Assembly (NCBI RefSeq): GCF_030866825.1
Contig: NZ_CP133020.1
Location: 248,001-312,000 of the forward strand
Origin: Rathayibacter sp. SW19
Lineage (GTDB): Bacteria > Actinomycetota > Actinomycetes > Actinomycetales > Microbacteriaceae
Direction: 5' to 3'
DNA length: 64,000 nt
Shown here: one piece after another, positions 32,983-41,589 of the stretch
Layout of the letters: each line of letters begins with the position of its first letter
Position numbering within the stretch: position 1 is the first letter of the stretch
Position numbers and translations under genes: made by a program
The notes under the pieces: generated by a model
Seen by the model: only the letters and a program-made list of their open reading frames with translations
What the model was told of the DNA's origin: nothing
Database searches by the model: none

Positions 32983-33485
32983 CGGGTCACCCCGTTCTCT
33001 TGCAGGGCAAGCTTGAGTGCGCGCAGGCCGTAATGCATCCGCGACTTCACGGTGCCTGCCGGAATATCCAGCTCACGAGCGATCTCGGCCACCGAGCGAC
33101 CGCCATAGTATGCGTGCACGATCACGGCGCGGTGCTCGAGCGAGAGCGAGGCGAGAGCATCCGCGACGAGCCAGGAGTCGAGGAGGGCATCCGTCTCATC
33201 CGCCGTCGCTTGCTCGGGCAGTTCGTCCGTGCCGAACTCGTGGCGGTTGCGGGCGCTGCGTTTAGTGTCGATCACGAGGTTGCGCGCCACCGTGAACAAC
33301 CATGCCCGAGCGGATGTCTCGCCCTGGTCGAGCACGGACGGCTTGCGCCACGCGCGCAGCAGCGTCTCCTGCACGATGTCATCGGCCAGCGCTCGGTCGC
33401 CGGTGAGGTGCACGACGTAACGCCAGAGCGGAGCGGCGTGCTCGTCGTGGAGAGCGCGGAGCAGCGCGGCTTCGTCGTCGGCCAT
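32979..33485 (-). CDS. ECF sigma-70-family sigma factor (SigK/SigL-like)
   Basis: RNA polymerase sigma factor of 168 residues. Region 2 is visible in LADDIVQETLLRAWRKP and ARAWLFTVARNLVID, and region 4 in AVIVHAYYGGRSVAEIARE and IPAGTVKSRMHYGLRALK. I start it at the ATG at 33485, with GGGAGGAGG upstream; the reading to 34133 runs through a neighbouring gene on the other strand. Forms a two-gene operon with the anti-sigma factor. Confidence 0.9.
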   Translation of the reverse strand: MADDEAALLRALHDEHAAPLWRYVVHLTGDRALADDIVQETLLRAWRKPSVLDQGETSARAWLFTVARNLVIDTKRSARNRHEFGTDELPEQATADETDALLDSWLVADALASLSLEHRAVIVHAYYGGRSVAEIARELDIPAGTVKSRMHYGLRALKLALQENGVTR

Positions 33486-33700
33486 ACGCGCCTCCTCCCA
33501 CCTCAGCATCGGCGAACGCGGTGCGTTCACCAGTTGCACGAGGCGCCGGGCTGGAAAGTTCATTTGAGCCCGAAGGTTGCGCTCGAGCGTCTCGTACTCT
33601 CCAGTGTGAACTCCTTTGTGCCAGCGCACGAGCGGGTCGTTGAGGGCGGCGTGCACACCACGATCGCGCACTAAACTGAGCGCACTGCAAGGAGGCAGAA

Positions 33701-34102
33701 ATGGCTGCTGGAACGAAAGCTGACCCGTGGGAGCTGACGACCGCCCCCGGGTCGTCGCAGTACACGATGTATGCGGACCGCGAGGCTGATCCGCCGGTTT
33801 TGGTCTGCCAGGTCGGGTCGACGACGTTGAAGTACGACCTGCGAGCGATCGACGATCTTCACGCCTGGCTGCGCGAGCAGGGCGACTGGGTTCCGCTTGG
33901 TGCTGCCGATGAGAAGAAGCCCGTCGTTGAGGGCACCGTCGAGGCCTGGGGCCGATCGGCTTCCAATCCGGTCGGCGGCTGGTACGGCCTGCGCAACGGC
34001 TACCGTGGTCGGTTCGGCATGTATCTGCCGCCGTTGCTCGAAGAGCTCGGGCTGGTCGAGCTGACGCACGACGCGCGCAACAATCAGGTGCGCGCGCTGT
34101 AG
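33701..34102 (+). CDS. Conserved-looking protein of unknown function
   Basis: Protein of 133 residues, not assigned. It is cytoplasmic, rich in Trp and Gly (AWGRSASNPVGGWYGLRNGY). AGGAGG precedes the ATG, supporting a real gene. It is divergent from the sigma factor gene, with about 215 bp between. Many actinobacterial genomes carry short proteins of this shape, but I cannot name a function. Confidence 0.65.
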   Translation: MAAGTKADPWELTTAPGSSQYTMYADREADPPVLVCQVGSTTLKYDLRAIDDLHAWLREQGDWVPLGAADEKKPVVEGTVEAWGRSASNPVGGWYGLRNGYRGRFGMYLPPLLEELGLVELTHDARNNQVRAL

Positions 34103-34159
34103 CGGGCGCTGCAGCGGGCCATGTCGCGAGCACTGTCGCGAACGCAGTCGCCAGCGCAG

Positions 34160-34672
34160 TCAGGCAGTGCGACAGCCGTTGTCCAGCGCCCGCAGCATGG
34201 ACGCCTGAGCCCGCAACTGAGTGTCGGTGACAATGGCGTCGGGATCCATGACGATCTGGTCCATCCCGATGCCAGACCCGACGAAGCCATGGTCGGCTGT
34301 GGCGCTCCAGCGCGGAACGGTGGTCAGCGCGTCGATGTGCATCAGTGTCGAATAGCGGCCGGCCAGCGAGTTGTCATCGCCGAGGATCATGTAATCGACG
34401 ATGGCATCGACAGCGTTCAGAAAGTCGAATTGCAGTCGCCACTCGTGGATCTGACCCGGCTTCAGGATGGTGCCGACGGCGGGCGGGCGGCCGTCGAAAG
34501 TCGCATTGCCTCTCACGTTGTCGACCATCATCCGGTGACGGGTGAGGTTCCAGATGTGGAAGTTGCGCGAGACGTGCGCGGTGCTGGCAACTGCGTCTGT
34601 TCTCTGCTGAGTCTGACGGCTGTGGTCGCGCGACGGCCTGACCTGCTCGATGTGCGTGCGGGTGGTGAACAT
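34160..34672 (-). CDS. Truncated paralogue of the secreted FHIWNL protein at 36282
   Basis: Protein of 170 residues homologous to the N-terminal half of the mature protein encoded at 36282-37301: both share FHIWNLT, a VD...G.A...GRP block, GMD and a conserved LR..DNG-type end. This copy lacks the signal peptide (Arg/Gln-rich linker instead) and the C-terminal domain. The ATG at 34672 has the same AGGAGG-TTCTT context as the paralogue, so the upstream region was duplicated too. It is either a degenerate copy or a cytoplasmic version. Function unknown. Confidence 0.6.
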   Translation of the reverse strand: MFTTRTHIEQVRPSRDHSRQTQQRTDAVASTAHVSRNFHIWNLTRHRMMVDNVRGNATFDGRPPAVGTILKPGQIHEWRLQFDFLNAVDAIVDYMILGDDNSLAGRYSTLMHIDALTTVPRWSATADHGFVGSGIGMDQIVMDPDAIVTDTQLRAQASMLRALDNGCRTA

Positions 34673-35297
34673 CGCAAGAACCTCCTCTTCGATGAGGCTG
34701 CCGATCTGCGGCCTCACTTCAAGGTTCGCCTCTGGCCGGGTTTGGCCCCGTCGGCCGATCGGCGGATCGTGCGGATGACGCGCGCATCCCCCAATCGGAG
34801 GACACGTGCGTGCTTGCGCGCCGAATTCAGGCCACGTGGCCGTAACACGCGGCTGCCACGGATGACCGCGGCCGAGGCCCGCCGCCTGCTGCCGTGTCTG
34901 GCTTATCCGTCGGTGCTGTAGTTCTTGAAAGCGTCAAGATCGGCCCAGTTGGGCCAGGTCAGCTCCCACAGGCGTCGGATTCGCCCGTCCTCGAAGGCCG
35001 CGATGAGCACGACTTGGATGCGGCTGGCGGCTTCGCCCGGTCGGGTCGTGGTGATCCATACCCGGCCGGCCACTTTACCGTCGGCCTCGACCCAGGCGTC
35101 CTCGTCGTACTCGATCGCGTAGCGGATGGCGGTCGCTCTCTGAGAGCGCAACGTCGGTTCGGGGCGAAGTGTTACGGATGCGCGCGGCCGCCCAATTTGC
35201 CTGACCCGACGGAGACGTGGACAGTGGACAGTGGACAGGATGCAGAACGGCACGGTTTGCATGCGGCCTGTCGACCCTTCTTCGATAGCCTCGAGCT
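34673..35297. other. Low-content region with a gene remnant
   Basis: Apart from the remnant at 34903-35150 there is no convincing gene. About 34800-34830 carries TCCTCCGATTGGGGGA (minus strand), a hairpin-forming element also present upstream of the paralogue at 37400-37440. Confidence 0.4.
34903..35150 (-). pseudogene. Remnant resembling an NTF2-like/SnoaL-like protein
   Basis: The frame gives IRYAIEYDEDAWVEADGKV ... IQVVLIAAFEDGRIRRLWEL ... WADLDAFKNYSTDG, which looks like the last two thirds of a small NTF2-fold protein. No start codon with a ribosome site begins the fold; the upstream part of the frame is low-complexity and unlike protein. I read it as a 5'-truncated gene. Confidence 0.4.
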
Positions 35298-36137
35298 ATG
35301 CGAGATGCCAGGAACGAAGAGTTCTACACGCCGTCGGGTGTGCGCCTTCGCAGGTATTCGGCCGGTGAGGGTCTGGATTGGTTGCTGCTGCCCGGCGGTC
35401 CCGGTCTGGGATCGGAGAGCCTGCTCGGGTTGGCCAAAGCGGTGGAAGTCCCCGGGAACCTTTGGATGGTTGACCTGCCTGGTGACGGCTCTAATCGGGA
35501 CGCTCCTGGGGCACCCGCAGACCCCTACGCGTTGTGGCCAGATGTTCTTGTCGAGGCAGCGCAAGCGGTCGCGTTCCCGGTGTTGGTTGCCCACTCAACA
35601 GGGGGTATGTATGCGTTGTCGGTGTCAGGCCTCGAGCCTCTGCTGTGCGGATTCGTGTTGATTGAGTCCGCCCCCCATGCCGGGTGGCGGGAAAAGTTCG
35701 GGGAGTTCGCGGCAAAGAACACGTCACCGCAGATCCGTGCGGCCGAGCAACGGTATGCTTCGAATCCGTCGGACGAAACCGTGCGAGAACTTACCCTTGC
35801 TACCGCGACTTGGAATGTCGGGGCTCAGTCATTGCCCGCAGCGGCCACAATGCTGGAGCGTCTACCGTTCAATAATGCTGCGGTGGAATGGTCGGGTGCA
35901 CACTTTGACGACGTGTATGAGGCCACCTGGTGGCCTGCCGCCCTTCCCACCCTGATCATCAGCGGCACCGCCGACCACGTGATCGACCAAACCATCTGGG
36001 TTGATCCCAGCTACGCCGGGCTTCATATCCACCGAACGCTGATCGACGGCGGTTCGCACTTTCCTTGGCTCGATCGGCCAGAGGTAGTCGCTGCCGCTAT
36101 CAACGCGTTCGCGATGACTCTCGTCGCTCGTCGTTAG
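35298..36137 (+). CDS. Alpha/beta hydrolase (proline iminopeptidase-like)
   Basis: Hydrolase of 279 residues. LPGGPGLGSES resembles the HGGPG oxyanion motif, the nucleophile Ser lies in VAHSTGGMYA, Asp in SGTADHVID and His in GGSHFPWLD. The fold and motifs fit the prolyl aminopeptidase branch, although many family members have other substrates. Single gene, convergent with the secreted protein gene at 36282. A perfect hairpin follows the stop. Confidence 0.82.
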   Translation: MRDARNEEFYTPSGVRLRRYSAGEGLDWLLLPGGPGLGSESLLGLAKAVEVPGNLWMVDLPGDGSNRDAPGAPADPYALWPDVLVEAAQAVAFPVLVAHSTGGMYALSVSGLEPLLCGFVLIESAPHAGWREKFGEFAAKNTSPQIRAAEQRYASNPSDETVRELTLATATWNVGAQSLPAAATMLERLPFNNAAVEWSGAHFDDVYEATWWPAALPTLIISGTADHVIDQTIWVDPSYAGLHIHRTLIDGGSHFPWLDRPEVVAAAINAFAMTLVARR

Positions 36138-36218
36138 GGCGGTCCCGCGTACGGTGCGTCGGCAATTCCAAGCCGGATGCGGTGGGCCGGCGATGCGGGC
36201 ACCGTGCCACCGACGTCG

Positions 36219-36271
36219 AGTCGGGGCACAGTGTGGCAGATTCTGCGAATCATGCACACTGTGCCCCGACT
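36219..36271. terminator. Bidirectional hairpin between convergent genes
   Basis: Arms 36219-36235 and 36255-36271 form a perfect 17-bp stem (arm AGTCGGGGCACAGTGTG) with a 19-nt loop. It lies between the convergent ends of the hydrolase (36137) and the secreted protein gene (36282) and so can end transcription from both sides. No U tract. Confidence 0.65.
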
Positions 36272-36281
36272 TGATTGCGGC

Positions 36282-37301
36282 TCAGCTCCCCGGGCTCGTG
36301 TCGACGATCCAGGTTCCCGTGCGTGTGGTGTCCGGACTGTCGAACGACACGCCGGGCAGGGTCCAAGTGTGACCTTCGGCCTTGATGGTGATGGTCCCGG
36401 TGTCGCGGTAGAGAGGAGCGACCGCCGAGATCACCGACGTGGCGTTGATGGGAACATTCACGTTCGCGGTCTGGGTGCGCGTGCCGGTCAAGTCCTGCTT
36501 GTACTGCGCCTTGATTCCGTTCGCGATCGCCTTGAACAGCGGGCCGTCCACGGTCACCGGCGTGTTGACATTGGTGGTGATGTTCGTGGTGTCCGATACC
36601 GCGATCGGTACTGTGCCCGGACCGTCCGCGCCCACGGTCGTGCCTTGCCACACTTGGTGTTTCGGGGTCGAGAGTTGTTCCCGCTTGGTGTCCGTGAATG
36701 TGCAGGCGGCCAAACCGTTGTTGCACAGTGACCGCAGCATGTAGGCCTGGGCCGTCGGGTTGGTCACGGCGCCGTCTGGGCCGATCACCACCAGGTCCAT
36801 CCCCAGCCCGGACTTTACATACCCGTTGGTCACTGTCGCGGTGTAGCTGGGGAAACCATAGGTCGATCCGACGGTCATCGTCGGGACGTAGGAGCCGGCG
36901 ACGGTGCCGTCGTTGTTGAGGATGGAGTAGCTGACAATGGATGTGGAGTCGTAATCGTCTTCGAACTGGACCTCCCAGTCGTCCATCTGACCAGGCTGAA
37001 GGATGTGGCCGACGTCGGGGCGTCCCTCATACTGGGCGTTGCCCTTGATGCTGTCGACTTTCATCGGATGCCCGGTCAGGTTCCAGATGTGGAAGCCGCG
37101 GGCCACCTGTGGCGATGTCTTCGGGTTGCTCGGTGCGGACTGCGCAGCGGCTGCGGTGGCGGGGGTCGCGGCGTTTGCTGCGGCGGGTGCTAGCACCGCG
37201 CCGGCGATGACGGCGGCGGTAACGCACGCGCCGAGCAGAAACCCTCGGCCGCGCCGATGGGGCTTGTTGGCATCGTTGGTCGGTTTCGGTGTGGTGAACA
37301 T
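36282..37301 (-). CDS. Secreted protein of unknown function (FHIWNL family)
   Basis: Protein of 339 residues. The ATG at 37301 has AGGAGG upstream and is followed by an Arg-rich n-region and a hydrophobic core (LLGACVTAAVIAGAVLAPAA) ending in ANAATP, so it is exported. The mature part has two portions: one shared with the paralogue at 34160 (FHIWNLTGHPMKVD) and a C-terminal portion with TVTVDG-type beta-rich sequence and a final IVDTSPGS. No enzyme motif is seen. It may be a cell-surface or matrix protein. Confidence 0.7.
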   Translation of the reverse strand: MFTTPKPTNDANKPHRRGRGFLLGACVTAAVIAGAVLAPAAANAATPATAAAAQSAPSNPKTSPQVARGFHIWNLTGHPMKVDSIKGNAQYEGRPDVGHILQPGQMDDWEVQFEDDYDSTSIVSYSILNNDGTVAGSYVPTMTVGSTYGFPSYTATVTNGYVKSGLGMDLVVIGPDGAVTNPTAQAYMLRSLCNNGLAACTFTDTKREQLSTPKHQVWQGTTVGADGPGTVPIAVSDTTNITTNVNTPVTVDGPLFKAIANGIKAQYKQDLTGTRTQTANVNVPINATSVISAVAPLYRDTGTITIKAEGHTWTLPGVSFDSPDTTRTGTWIVDTSPGS

Positions 37302-37549
37302 GGGAAGAACCTCCTGCTGGTAGCGGGCCGCGTAGTTGCGGCCGTATGTCAACGGTCGCAGCGCTTCCGGAGAGACCGGGTCGGCCGAGCGGATGACTGC
37401 GCGGTTGACGCGCGCGTCCTCCAACCGGAGGACTACACGGATTGCATGGCAGCAGGCATCCGGGCGCGCCTATACTGAACCGACCGAAACGAGCCAGGTC
37501 GGGCCGGGTTCGTCGATCGGTAGAGATGCGTTTTTCGGCAGGAGTCAGC

Positions 37550-38197
37550 GTGGAATCCTCGCAACGACCGGTTCGTGTTGTGGTGGTCGACGATCATCCG
37601 TTCTTCCGTGACGGAATCACCAGAGGCCTGACGTTCACTGGGCGGATCGCCGTCGTTGGCGAGGCCGGGAACGGCCGGGAAGCGCTCGAGGTGATCACGC
37701 GCGAGCAACCCGATGTCGCCGTCGTCGACTACCAGATGCCCGACATCGACGGTATCGGCGTGGTACACGCCGTGAATCGTGACGGGCTGGGCACCAAGGT
37801 GATCCTCCTGTCGGCCGAGACCGGCAGTGCAGTCGTCTTCAAGGCACTTGAGGAGGGTGCCAAGGGATATCTGTCCAAGGACAGCAGCCGCGAGCAGATC
37901 GTCGAAGCGGTGATGACCGTGGCGCGCGGAGGAACCGTTGTGCCACCGGAACTGACCGCCGGCCTGGCCGAGCAGATCCGGCTGCGCTCGCAACCGGATG
38001 CGCCGGCGCTCAGCCAGCGCGAACAGGAGGTGCTGCGCGGGTTCGCGCAGGGGCTCTCCATCCCGCAACTGGCAGCCGAACTGTTCATCGGGGTCAGCAC
38101 GGTAAAGACGCACACCCAACGTCTCTATGAGAAACTCGGCGTCTCCGATCGCGCCGCCGCCGTCGCAGAAGGAATGCGGCGCGGGCTGCTCGAGTAG
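37550..38197 (+). CDS. NarL/LuxR-type response regulator
   Basis: Two-component regulator of 215 residues. The receiver domain has the acidic pair in VVDDHPFFRDG, the phospho-acceptor Asp in AVVDYQMPD and the conserved Lys in LSKDSS. The output domain is a LuxR-type HTH (LSQREQEVLRGFAQGL ... VSTVKTHTQRLYEKLG). I start it at the GTG at 37550, where AGGAG lies 6 nt upstream; the reading to 37442 extends into non-conserved sequence. It is followed 19 bp later by the sensor kinase. Confidence 0.9.
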   Translation: MESSQRPVRVVVVDDHPFFRDGITRGLTFTGRIAVVGEAGNGREALEVITREQPDVAVVDYQMPDIDGIGVVHAVNRDGLGTKVILLSAETGSAVVFKALEEGAKGYLSKDSSREQIVEAVMTVARGGTVVPPELTAGLAEQIRLRSQPDAPALSQREQEVLRGFAQGLSIPQLAAELFIGVSTVKTHTQRLYEKLGVSDRAAAVAEGMRRGLLE

Positions 38198-38216
38198 CGG
38201 CATCCGAGGGGGAAGG

Positions 38217-39539
38217 ATGGCGCGCGACGAACGATGGGGCAAGCTCGGTGAGATTGCCGGAAATCCGGAACTCGGGCGCGTGCTGATCGACCATGCCTAC
38301 CGCGGCATCCGGGTTCAGTTCATGCTGCGCGGTGTTCTGGTGGTGTTCATCGCGCTCGTGGTCATCCTGGTGCCGGTGGCCCATTATCGCTGGATCGGGT
38401 ATCTGATCGCCGCGCTGTACCTGCTGTCAACCCTGGTGCTGCTGGTCGTGACGCGCCGCGCCAAAGCATGGCTGGTGCGGTATATCTGGCTGGCCCTGTA
38501 TATCGACGTGGTCGCGCTCGGCAGTCTGTGCGTGCTGGACGGCGTTGCGGCGTCCGACAGCTGGAGCGCCGACATTCTGCTCAACGGTTTCTTTCTGCTG
38601 CCGGTGATGGCGGCAACGCAGTTGCGACCTTGGGTTTGTCTGTCGGTGTGCGTTCCGACGAGCGCCGTCTACCTGTTCTGCAGCGTCGTCACGCGCGTCT
38701 CGAATGACGAGCCGTGGGTGTCGCTCTGGCTGCGAACGGGTGTGTTCGTCGGATTGGCGACCGGATGCGTGCTGCTCTGCCGCGTGCAGCAGTCACGCGT
38801 GCTGACGATCGCCTCGCACGTTTTCGAGCGCGGGGCTCTGCTGGCGGACATGGTAGGAATCGAGTCTCGGGAACGGCAAGCGCTCGCCGAGCACCTGCAC
38901 GACGGTGCGCTCCAGTACGTGCTGGCGGCCCGCCACGATCTGGCGGATGCGCGCGACGCGGGCGACGCCGGGTCGTTCGAGCGTCTCGACCATGCGCTGA
39001 GCGAGTCCGCGCAGTTGTTGCGCGCGACCGTAACGGGGTTGCATCCGGCTGTCTTGGAGCAGGCAGGGCTGCGTCACGCTGTCGAAGAGTTGGCCGCGAG
39101 ATTGACTGCGCGTGGAGCGTTCAACGTAGAGACAGACACGCAACTCTGGCCGAAAGGTGTCAAGACCTCGGCGGACGACCTCCTGTACGCAACCGCACGC
39201 GAGCTGTTGAGAAACGTGCTCAAGCATGCGGATGCCTCGCAGGTGCGAGTCACATTGGCGTTGCGCGACGGAACGGCCGGCTTCGCAACAGGCCATCTCA
39301 CGGTGAGTGACGACGGACGTGGCCTCCCCGAGAGCGCTCTCGAGGAGCGCTTGGCCGCCGGTCACATCGGGATCGCGTCCCGTCGCATCCGCTTGGAGGC
39401 CGCGGGCGGTGTGCTGGTGTTGCGGGCGGGGGAGCCTCGCGGCACACACGCCGAGGCGAGTGTGCCGGTTGAGGTGAGCGTGCCGGCTGCTGGGGCGAGT
39501 GTGCCGGCGGATGCGGCCGCCCCGGCTGAATCGGCATAA
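38217..39539 (+). CDS. Sensor histidine kinase (HisKA_3 type)
   Basis: Membrane kinase of 440 residues. Six hydrophobic segments occupy about 30-190 without a large extracytoplasmic domain, so the signal may be sensed in the membrane. The phospho-acceptor His is in LAEHLHDGALQYV, an N-box-like region is RELLRNVLKHADAS, and the G-box is SDDGRGLPE. The ATG at 38217 has GGGGGAAGG upstream. Partner of the preceding regulator. The C-terminus ends in a short Val/Pro/Ala repeat tail. Confidence 0.88.
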   Translation: MARDERWGKLGEIAGNPELGRVLIDHAYRGIRVQFMLRGVLVVFIALVVILVPVAHYRWIGYLIAALYLLSTLVLLVVTRRAKAWLVRYIWLALYIDVVALGSLCVLDGVAASDSWSADILLNGFFLLPVMAATQLRPWVCLSVCVPTSAVYLFCSVVTRVSNDEPWVSLWLRTGVFVGLATGCVLLCRVQQSRVLTIASHVFERGALLADMVGIESRERQALAEHLHDGALQYVLAARHDLADARDAGDAGSFERLDHALSESAQLLRATVTGLHPAVLEQAGLRHAVEELAARLTARGAFNVETDTQLWPKGVKTSADDLLYATARELLRNVLKHADASQVRVTLALRDGTAGFATGHLTVSDDGRGLPESALEERLAAGHIGIASRRIRLEAAGGVLVLRAGEPRGTHAEASVPVEVSVPAAGASVPADAAAPAESA

Positions 39540-39576
39540 CGGCCGTGCGGCGCACAGTCATTACGGACTGCAGCTA

Positions 39577-39930
39577 TTACGCGCTGCAGAGCGGCAGGTT
39601 CGTTGGGGCGGTGATTGCGCCGGTGTAGACGTATCCGGTTGTGCCGTCCTTGGCGATCCGCACCCAGTCTGAGTTGCCATTGACGGTCTGGCCCGTGCCG
39701 TGGCAGATGGCATCCACGCGTTCGCCGAGTTGGAGCGTGTGGACCTGCTGCGCCTGCGTCGACGGCGCAGTGAACGATGTCGTCGCCTGAGTGATGACGC
39801 TGTTGGTCTGATCGAGGCCGCCCACGGGGCCGTTGACGCCGCCCGCGCTGGGGGTGATGGCTGCAGCTGCCGTGACGCCGAGCAGGCCGGCTGCGATCAA
39901 GCTGGCGGCGACGATTGTGCGAACGCTCAT
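39577..39930 (-). CDS. Small secreted SH3-like protein
   Basis: Protein of 117 residues with a signal peptide (MSVRTIVAASLIAAGLLGV ...). The mature part looks like a bacterial SH3-type domain (LQLGERVDAICHGTGQTVN, DWVRIAKDGTTGYVYTGAI). Two cysteines could form a disulphide. The ATG at 39930 has GGAGTAG upstream. It shares an upstream leader of about 68 nt (39931-39998) with the genes at 40402 and 41209. Probably cell-wall associated. Confidence 0.75.
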   Translation of the reverse strand: MSVRTIVAASLIAAGLLGVTAAAAITPSAGGVNGPVGGLDQTNSVITQATTSFTAPSTQAQQVHTLQLGERVDAICHGTGQTVNGNSDWVRIAKDGTTGYVYTGAITAPTNLPLCSA

Positions 39931-39998
39931 GATTTCTACTCCGGTTTCTGTGCGGTTAGGTGCCTGGAATTCTGGTGGTGGGCCGGCGATTCCGGCCC
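39931..39998 (-). promoter_or_regulatory. Conserved leader, copy 1
   Basis: The leader before the SH3-like gene carries the hairpin GGGCCGG-CGATT-CCGGCCC (39980-39998), an imperfect CCAGAATTCCAGG stem and a shared GGAGT ribosome site. Same layout as the leaders at 40840-40908 and 41590-41656. Confidence 0.55.
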
Positions 39999-40190
39999 TA
40001 ATACAAGGCTGCGGGTGCGTTGCCTCGCGCGTGGTCGGCCGATCAGCGGGTGTTGCGGTGGAACCGCATGTCACCCGATCGGCCGACACCGCGTGTCGGC
40101 TAACGCTCGGCCCGAGGTTCGTGTATCTGCAGGGCCTTTGCAAAGTTGTAGCTTCGAACGATTCTGTTGCTCGAGTAGCGAGGAAAAGAC

Positions 40191-40278
40191 GGTGGTCGAG
40201 TAGCGAGGAACGAGCGTATCGAGACCTCGTTGCGGGGTCTCGATACTCCTGCTCGCTGCGCTCGCGGGCTACTCGACC
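40191..40278. repeat. Dispersed palindromic repeat, full copy
   Basis: Begins GGTGGTCGAGTAGCGAGGA, centre CGAGACCTCGTTGCGGGGTCTCG, ends GGGCTACTCGACC. Same family as 25747-25845 and 42187-42425. It lies in an intergenic region. Confidence 0.8.
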
Positions 40279-40401
40279 AACGGGATAACGCAATTCGCTG
40301 ACTGTGCAATAGTCCTGGGCATCTCTTGTGCTAACGCGCCGGTCGGTTCGGCACCATGGCGCGATAGGCCGGCTGAGCTTACGTAGCCCGCGGGCGTCTG
40401 G

Positions 40402-40839
40402 TCAGGCTACCGGGTAGGACGCGTCTCGGTCGCTGGTGCAGTGCAATTTGATGGTGAGGTCCTGTGTGGAGAAGAAGTCCCAGTTGGTCGCGACAGCGCC
40501 GACGCTGCTGATTCCGCCCGCAGTCCCGGACCCGTCGTGGACCGGACTTGGGATGGTAACGAAAATGCCAAAGCCTGATTCGATGACTTGCACTCCTCGG
40601 GGCACGAGGCGCGCGGGGGACAGTTCCTGGTTGATCAGGAAAGGTTTGCTTGCTGGGCAGACCAATTGCGGAATATTCGTTTCGGTGAGTGCTGGCAGGC
40701 GCACTGACCACTCTGTCGCGGTGGTGGCCGATGTTGCGGTTGCGGTGCTGGCCGTTGCGGCGGTGGCGGCGCCGGCGACCCCGACAATGCTGGCTGCGAC
40801 CAAGCCGGCCGCGGTGAGGATACGAAAACGATTACGCAT
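40402..40839 (-). CDS. Small secreted protein, unknown function
   Basis: Protein of 145 residues. Its signal peptide begins MRNRFRILTAAGLVAASIVG, nearly the same as the next gene's, and ends around ATAATAST. The mature part has two cysteines (LVCPASKPF, LHCTSDRD) and no recognised motif. ATG with GGAGT upstream. It shares the hairpin leader with its neighbours, so the trio is probably coregulated and arose by tandem duplication of leader and signal peptide. Confidence 0.7.
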   Translation of the reverse strand: MRNRFRILTAAGLVAASIVGVAGAATAATASTATATSATTATEWSVRLPALTETNIPQLVCPASKPFLINQELSPARLVPRGVQVIESGFGIFVTIPSPVHDGSGTAGGISSVGAVATNWDFFSTQDLTIKLHCTSDRDASYPVA

Positions 40840-40908
40840 GATTAGTGACTCCTATGTCTGTGCTGTCGTGTGCCAGAGGTTCTGGCGGTGGCCCAGCATT
40901 TCGGGACC
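40840..40908 (-). promoter_or_regulatory. Conserved leader, copy 2
   Basis: Holds CCAGAGGTTCTGG (a 5-bp stem) and a weaker version of the CCCGRAA.GC.GGG hairpin before the gene ending at 40402. The spacing to the ATG equals that of the other two copies. Confidence 0.5.
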
Positions 40909-41208
40909 TGCTCCTACGATGCGGCCGTCACGGGTGCCGTCTGGCCGGCCGATCAGCTGATACGGCGGTGGAGCCGCGGCCCCACTGATCGGGGACACCG
41001 CTGTGGCCGATCGGGGGACACCGCGTGTCGATCGATTGCCGGCTGTCCTGCGGGACCAGGGAACTCCAGGGGTCGGGGCAGGACGAAGCGGGCACGATGG
41101 AGCGCGCACGAGGGAGCGCGCGACAAAGCGGGCACCGCAGCCTGCTCTCGCAATAGCTGCCGTGCCCGCTTGGTGCCGGCTTCGCCGGTCGACGCCCCGG
41201 TGTTCGAC
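40840..41208. other. Intergenic region between two secreted-protein genes
   Basis: About 370 bp without a gene. Besides leader copy 2 it contains GACACCGCGTGTCG (41017-41030), matching the palindrome at 40082-40100, and a GAGCGCGC-rich stretch near 41100. No more is seen. Confidence 0.5.
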
Positions 41209-41589
41209 CTACGGCGTGTTGTAGCAGTATCCCACCGACTCAGGTTCCACAAAGATGGAGTCGGCGTGGATGTAGGACACTATCGGCTGGTCGTACTTGT
41301 CGAGACCCTGGGAGATCTTGAACCACAGGGAGCGCCCGTTGAGCGTTTGGCCTTCCCGATGGCAGAGGGTTTCCACCTCGTCCTCTGCGGTGAAGTGGCC
41401 GACCGCCGTGGCGCGCGTCGATGTCGCGTTGAATGATGTCGCGTTGTGCTTGATCTTGCCGTAGACGACGTCTGTGATCGACCTGGGGGCGGCCGCGTCG
41501 GCGCTGGCGGCGCTGGCAGCGCCGGCGATTCCGACCAGGCTGGCTGCGACCAAGCCGGTCGCGGCGAGGATGCGAAAACGATTACGCAT
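41209..41589 (-). CDS. Small secreted SH3-like protein
   Basis: Protein of 126 residues, signal peptide MRNRFRILAATGLVAASLVG through GAASAASA. The mature part (AEDEVETLCHREGQTLNGRS, LWFKISQGLD) parallels the SH3-like protein at 39577, including the Cys-H.-GQT.NG block. The ATG at 41589 follows a GGAGT site; the reading to 42162 covers the opposite-strand MerR gene and is not real. Shares the leader with the two genes downstream. Confidence 0.75.
   Translation of the reverse strand: MRNRFRILAATGLVAASLVGIAGAASAASADAAAPRSITDVVYGKIKHNATSFNATSTRATAVGHFTAEDEVETLCHREGQTLNGRSLWFKISQGLDKYDQPIVSYIHADSIFVEPESVGYCYNTP

Larger units (their letters stand above)
39931..40401. other. Intergenic region with leader and palindromic repeats
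   Basis: About 470 bp without a gene. It holds leader copy 1, a palindrome GCCGACACCGCGTGTCGGC (40082-40100), a half-copy of the dispersed repeat (about 40166-40190) and a full copy at 40191-40278. Confidence 0.6.

Noticed and set aside
33486..34133. Extended 384-residue form of the ECF sigma factor
   Set aside because: The extra 216 residues are low-complexity Arg/Ala/Ser sequence overlapping the gene at 33701 on the other strand. The ATG at 33485 has a near-perfect ribosome site.
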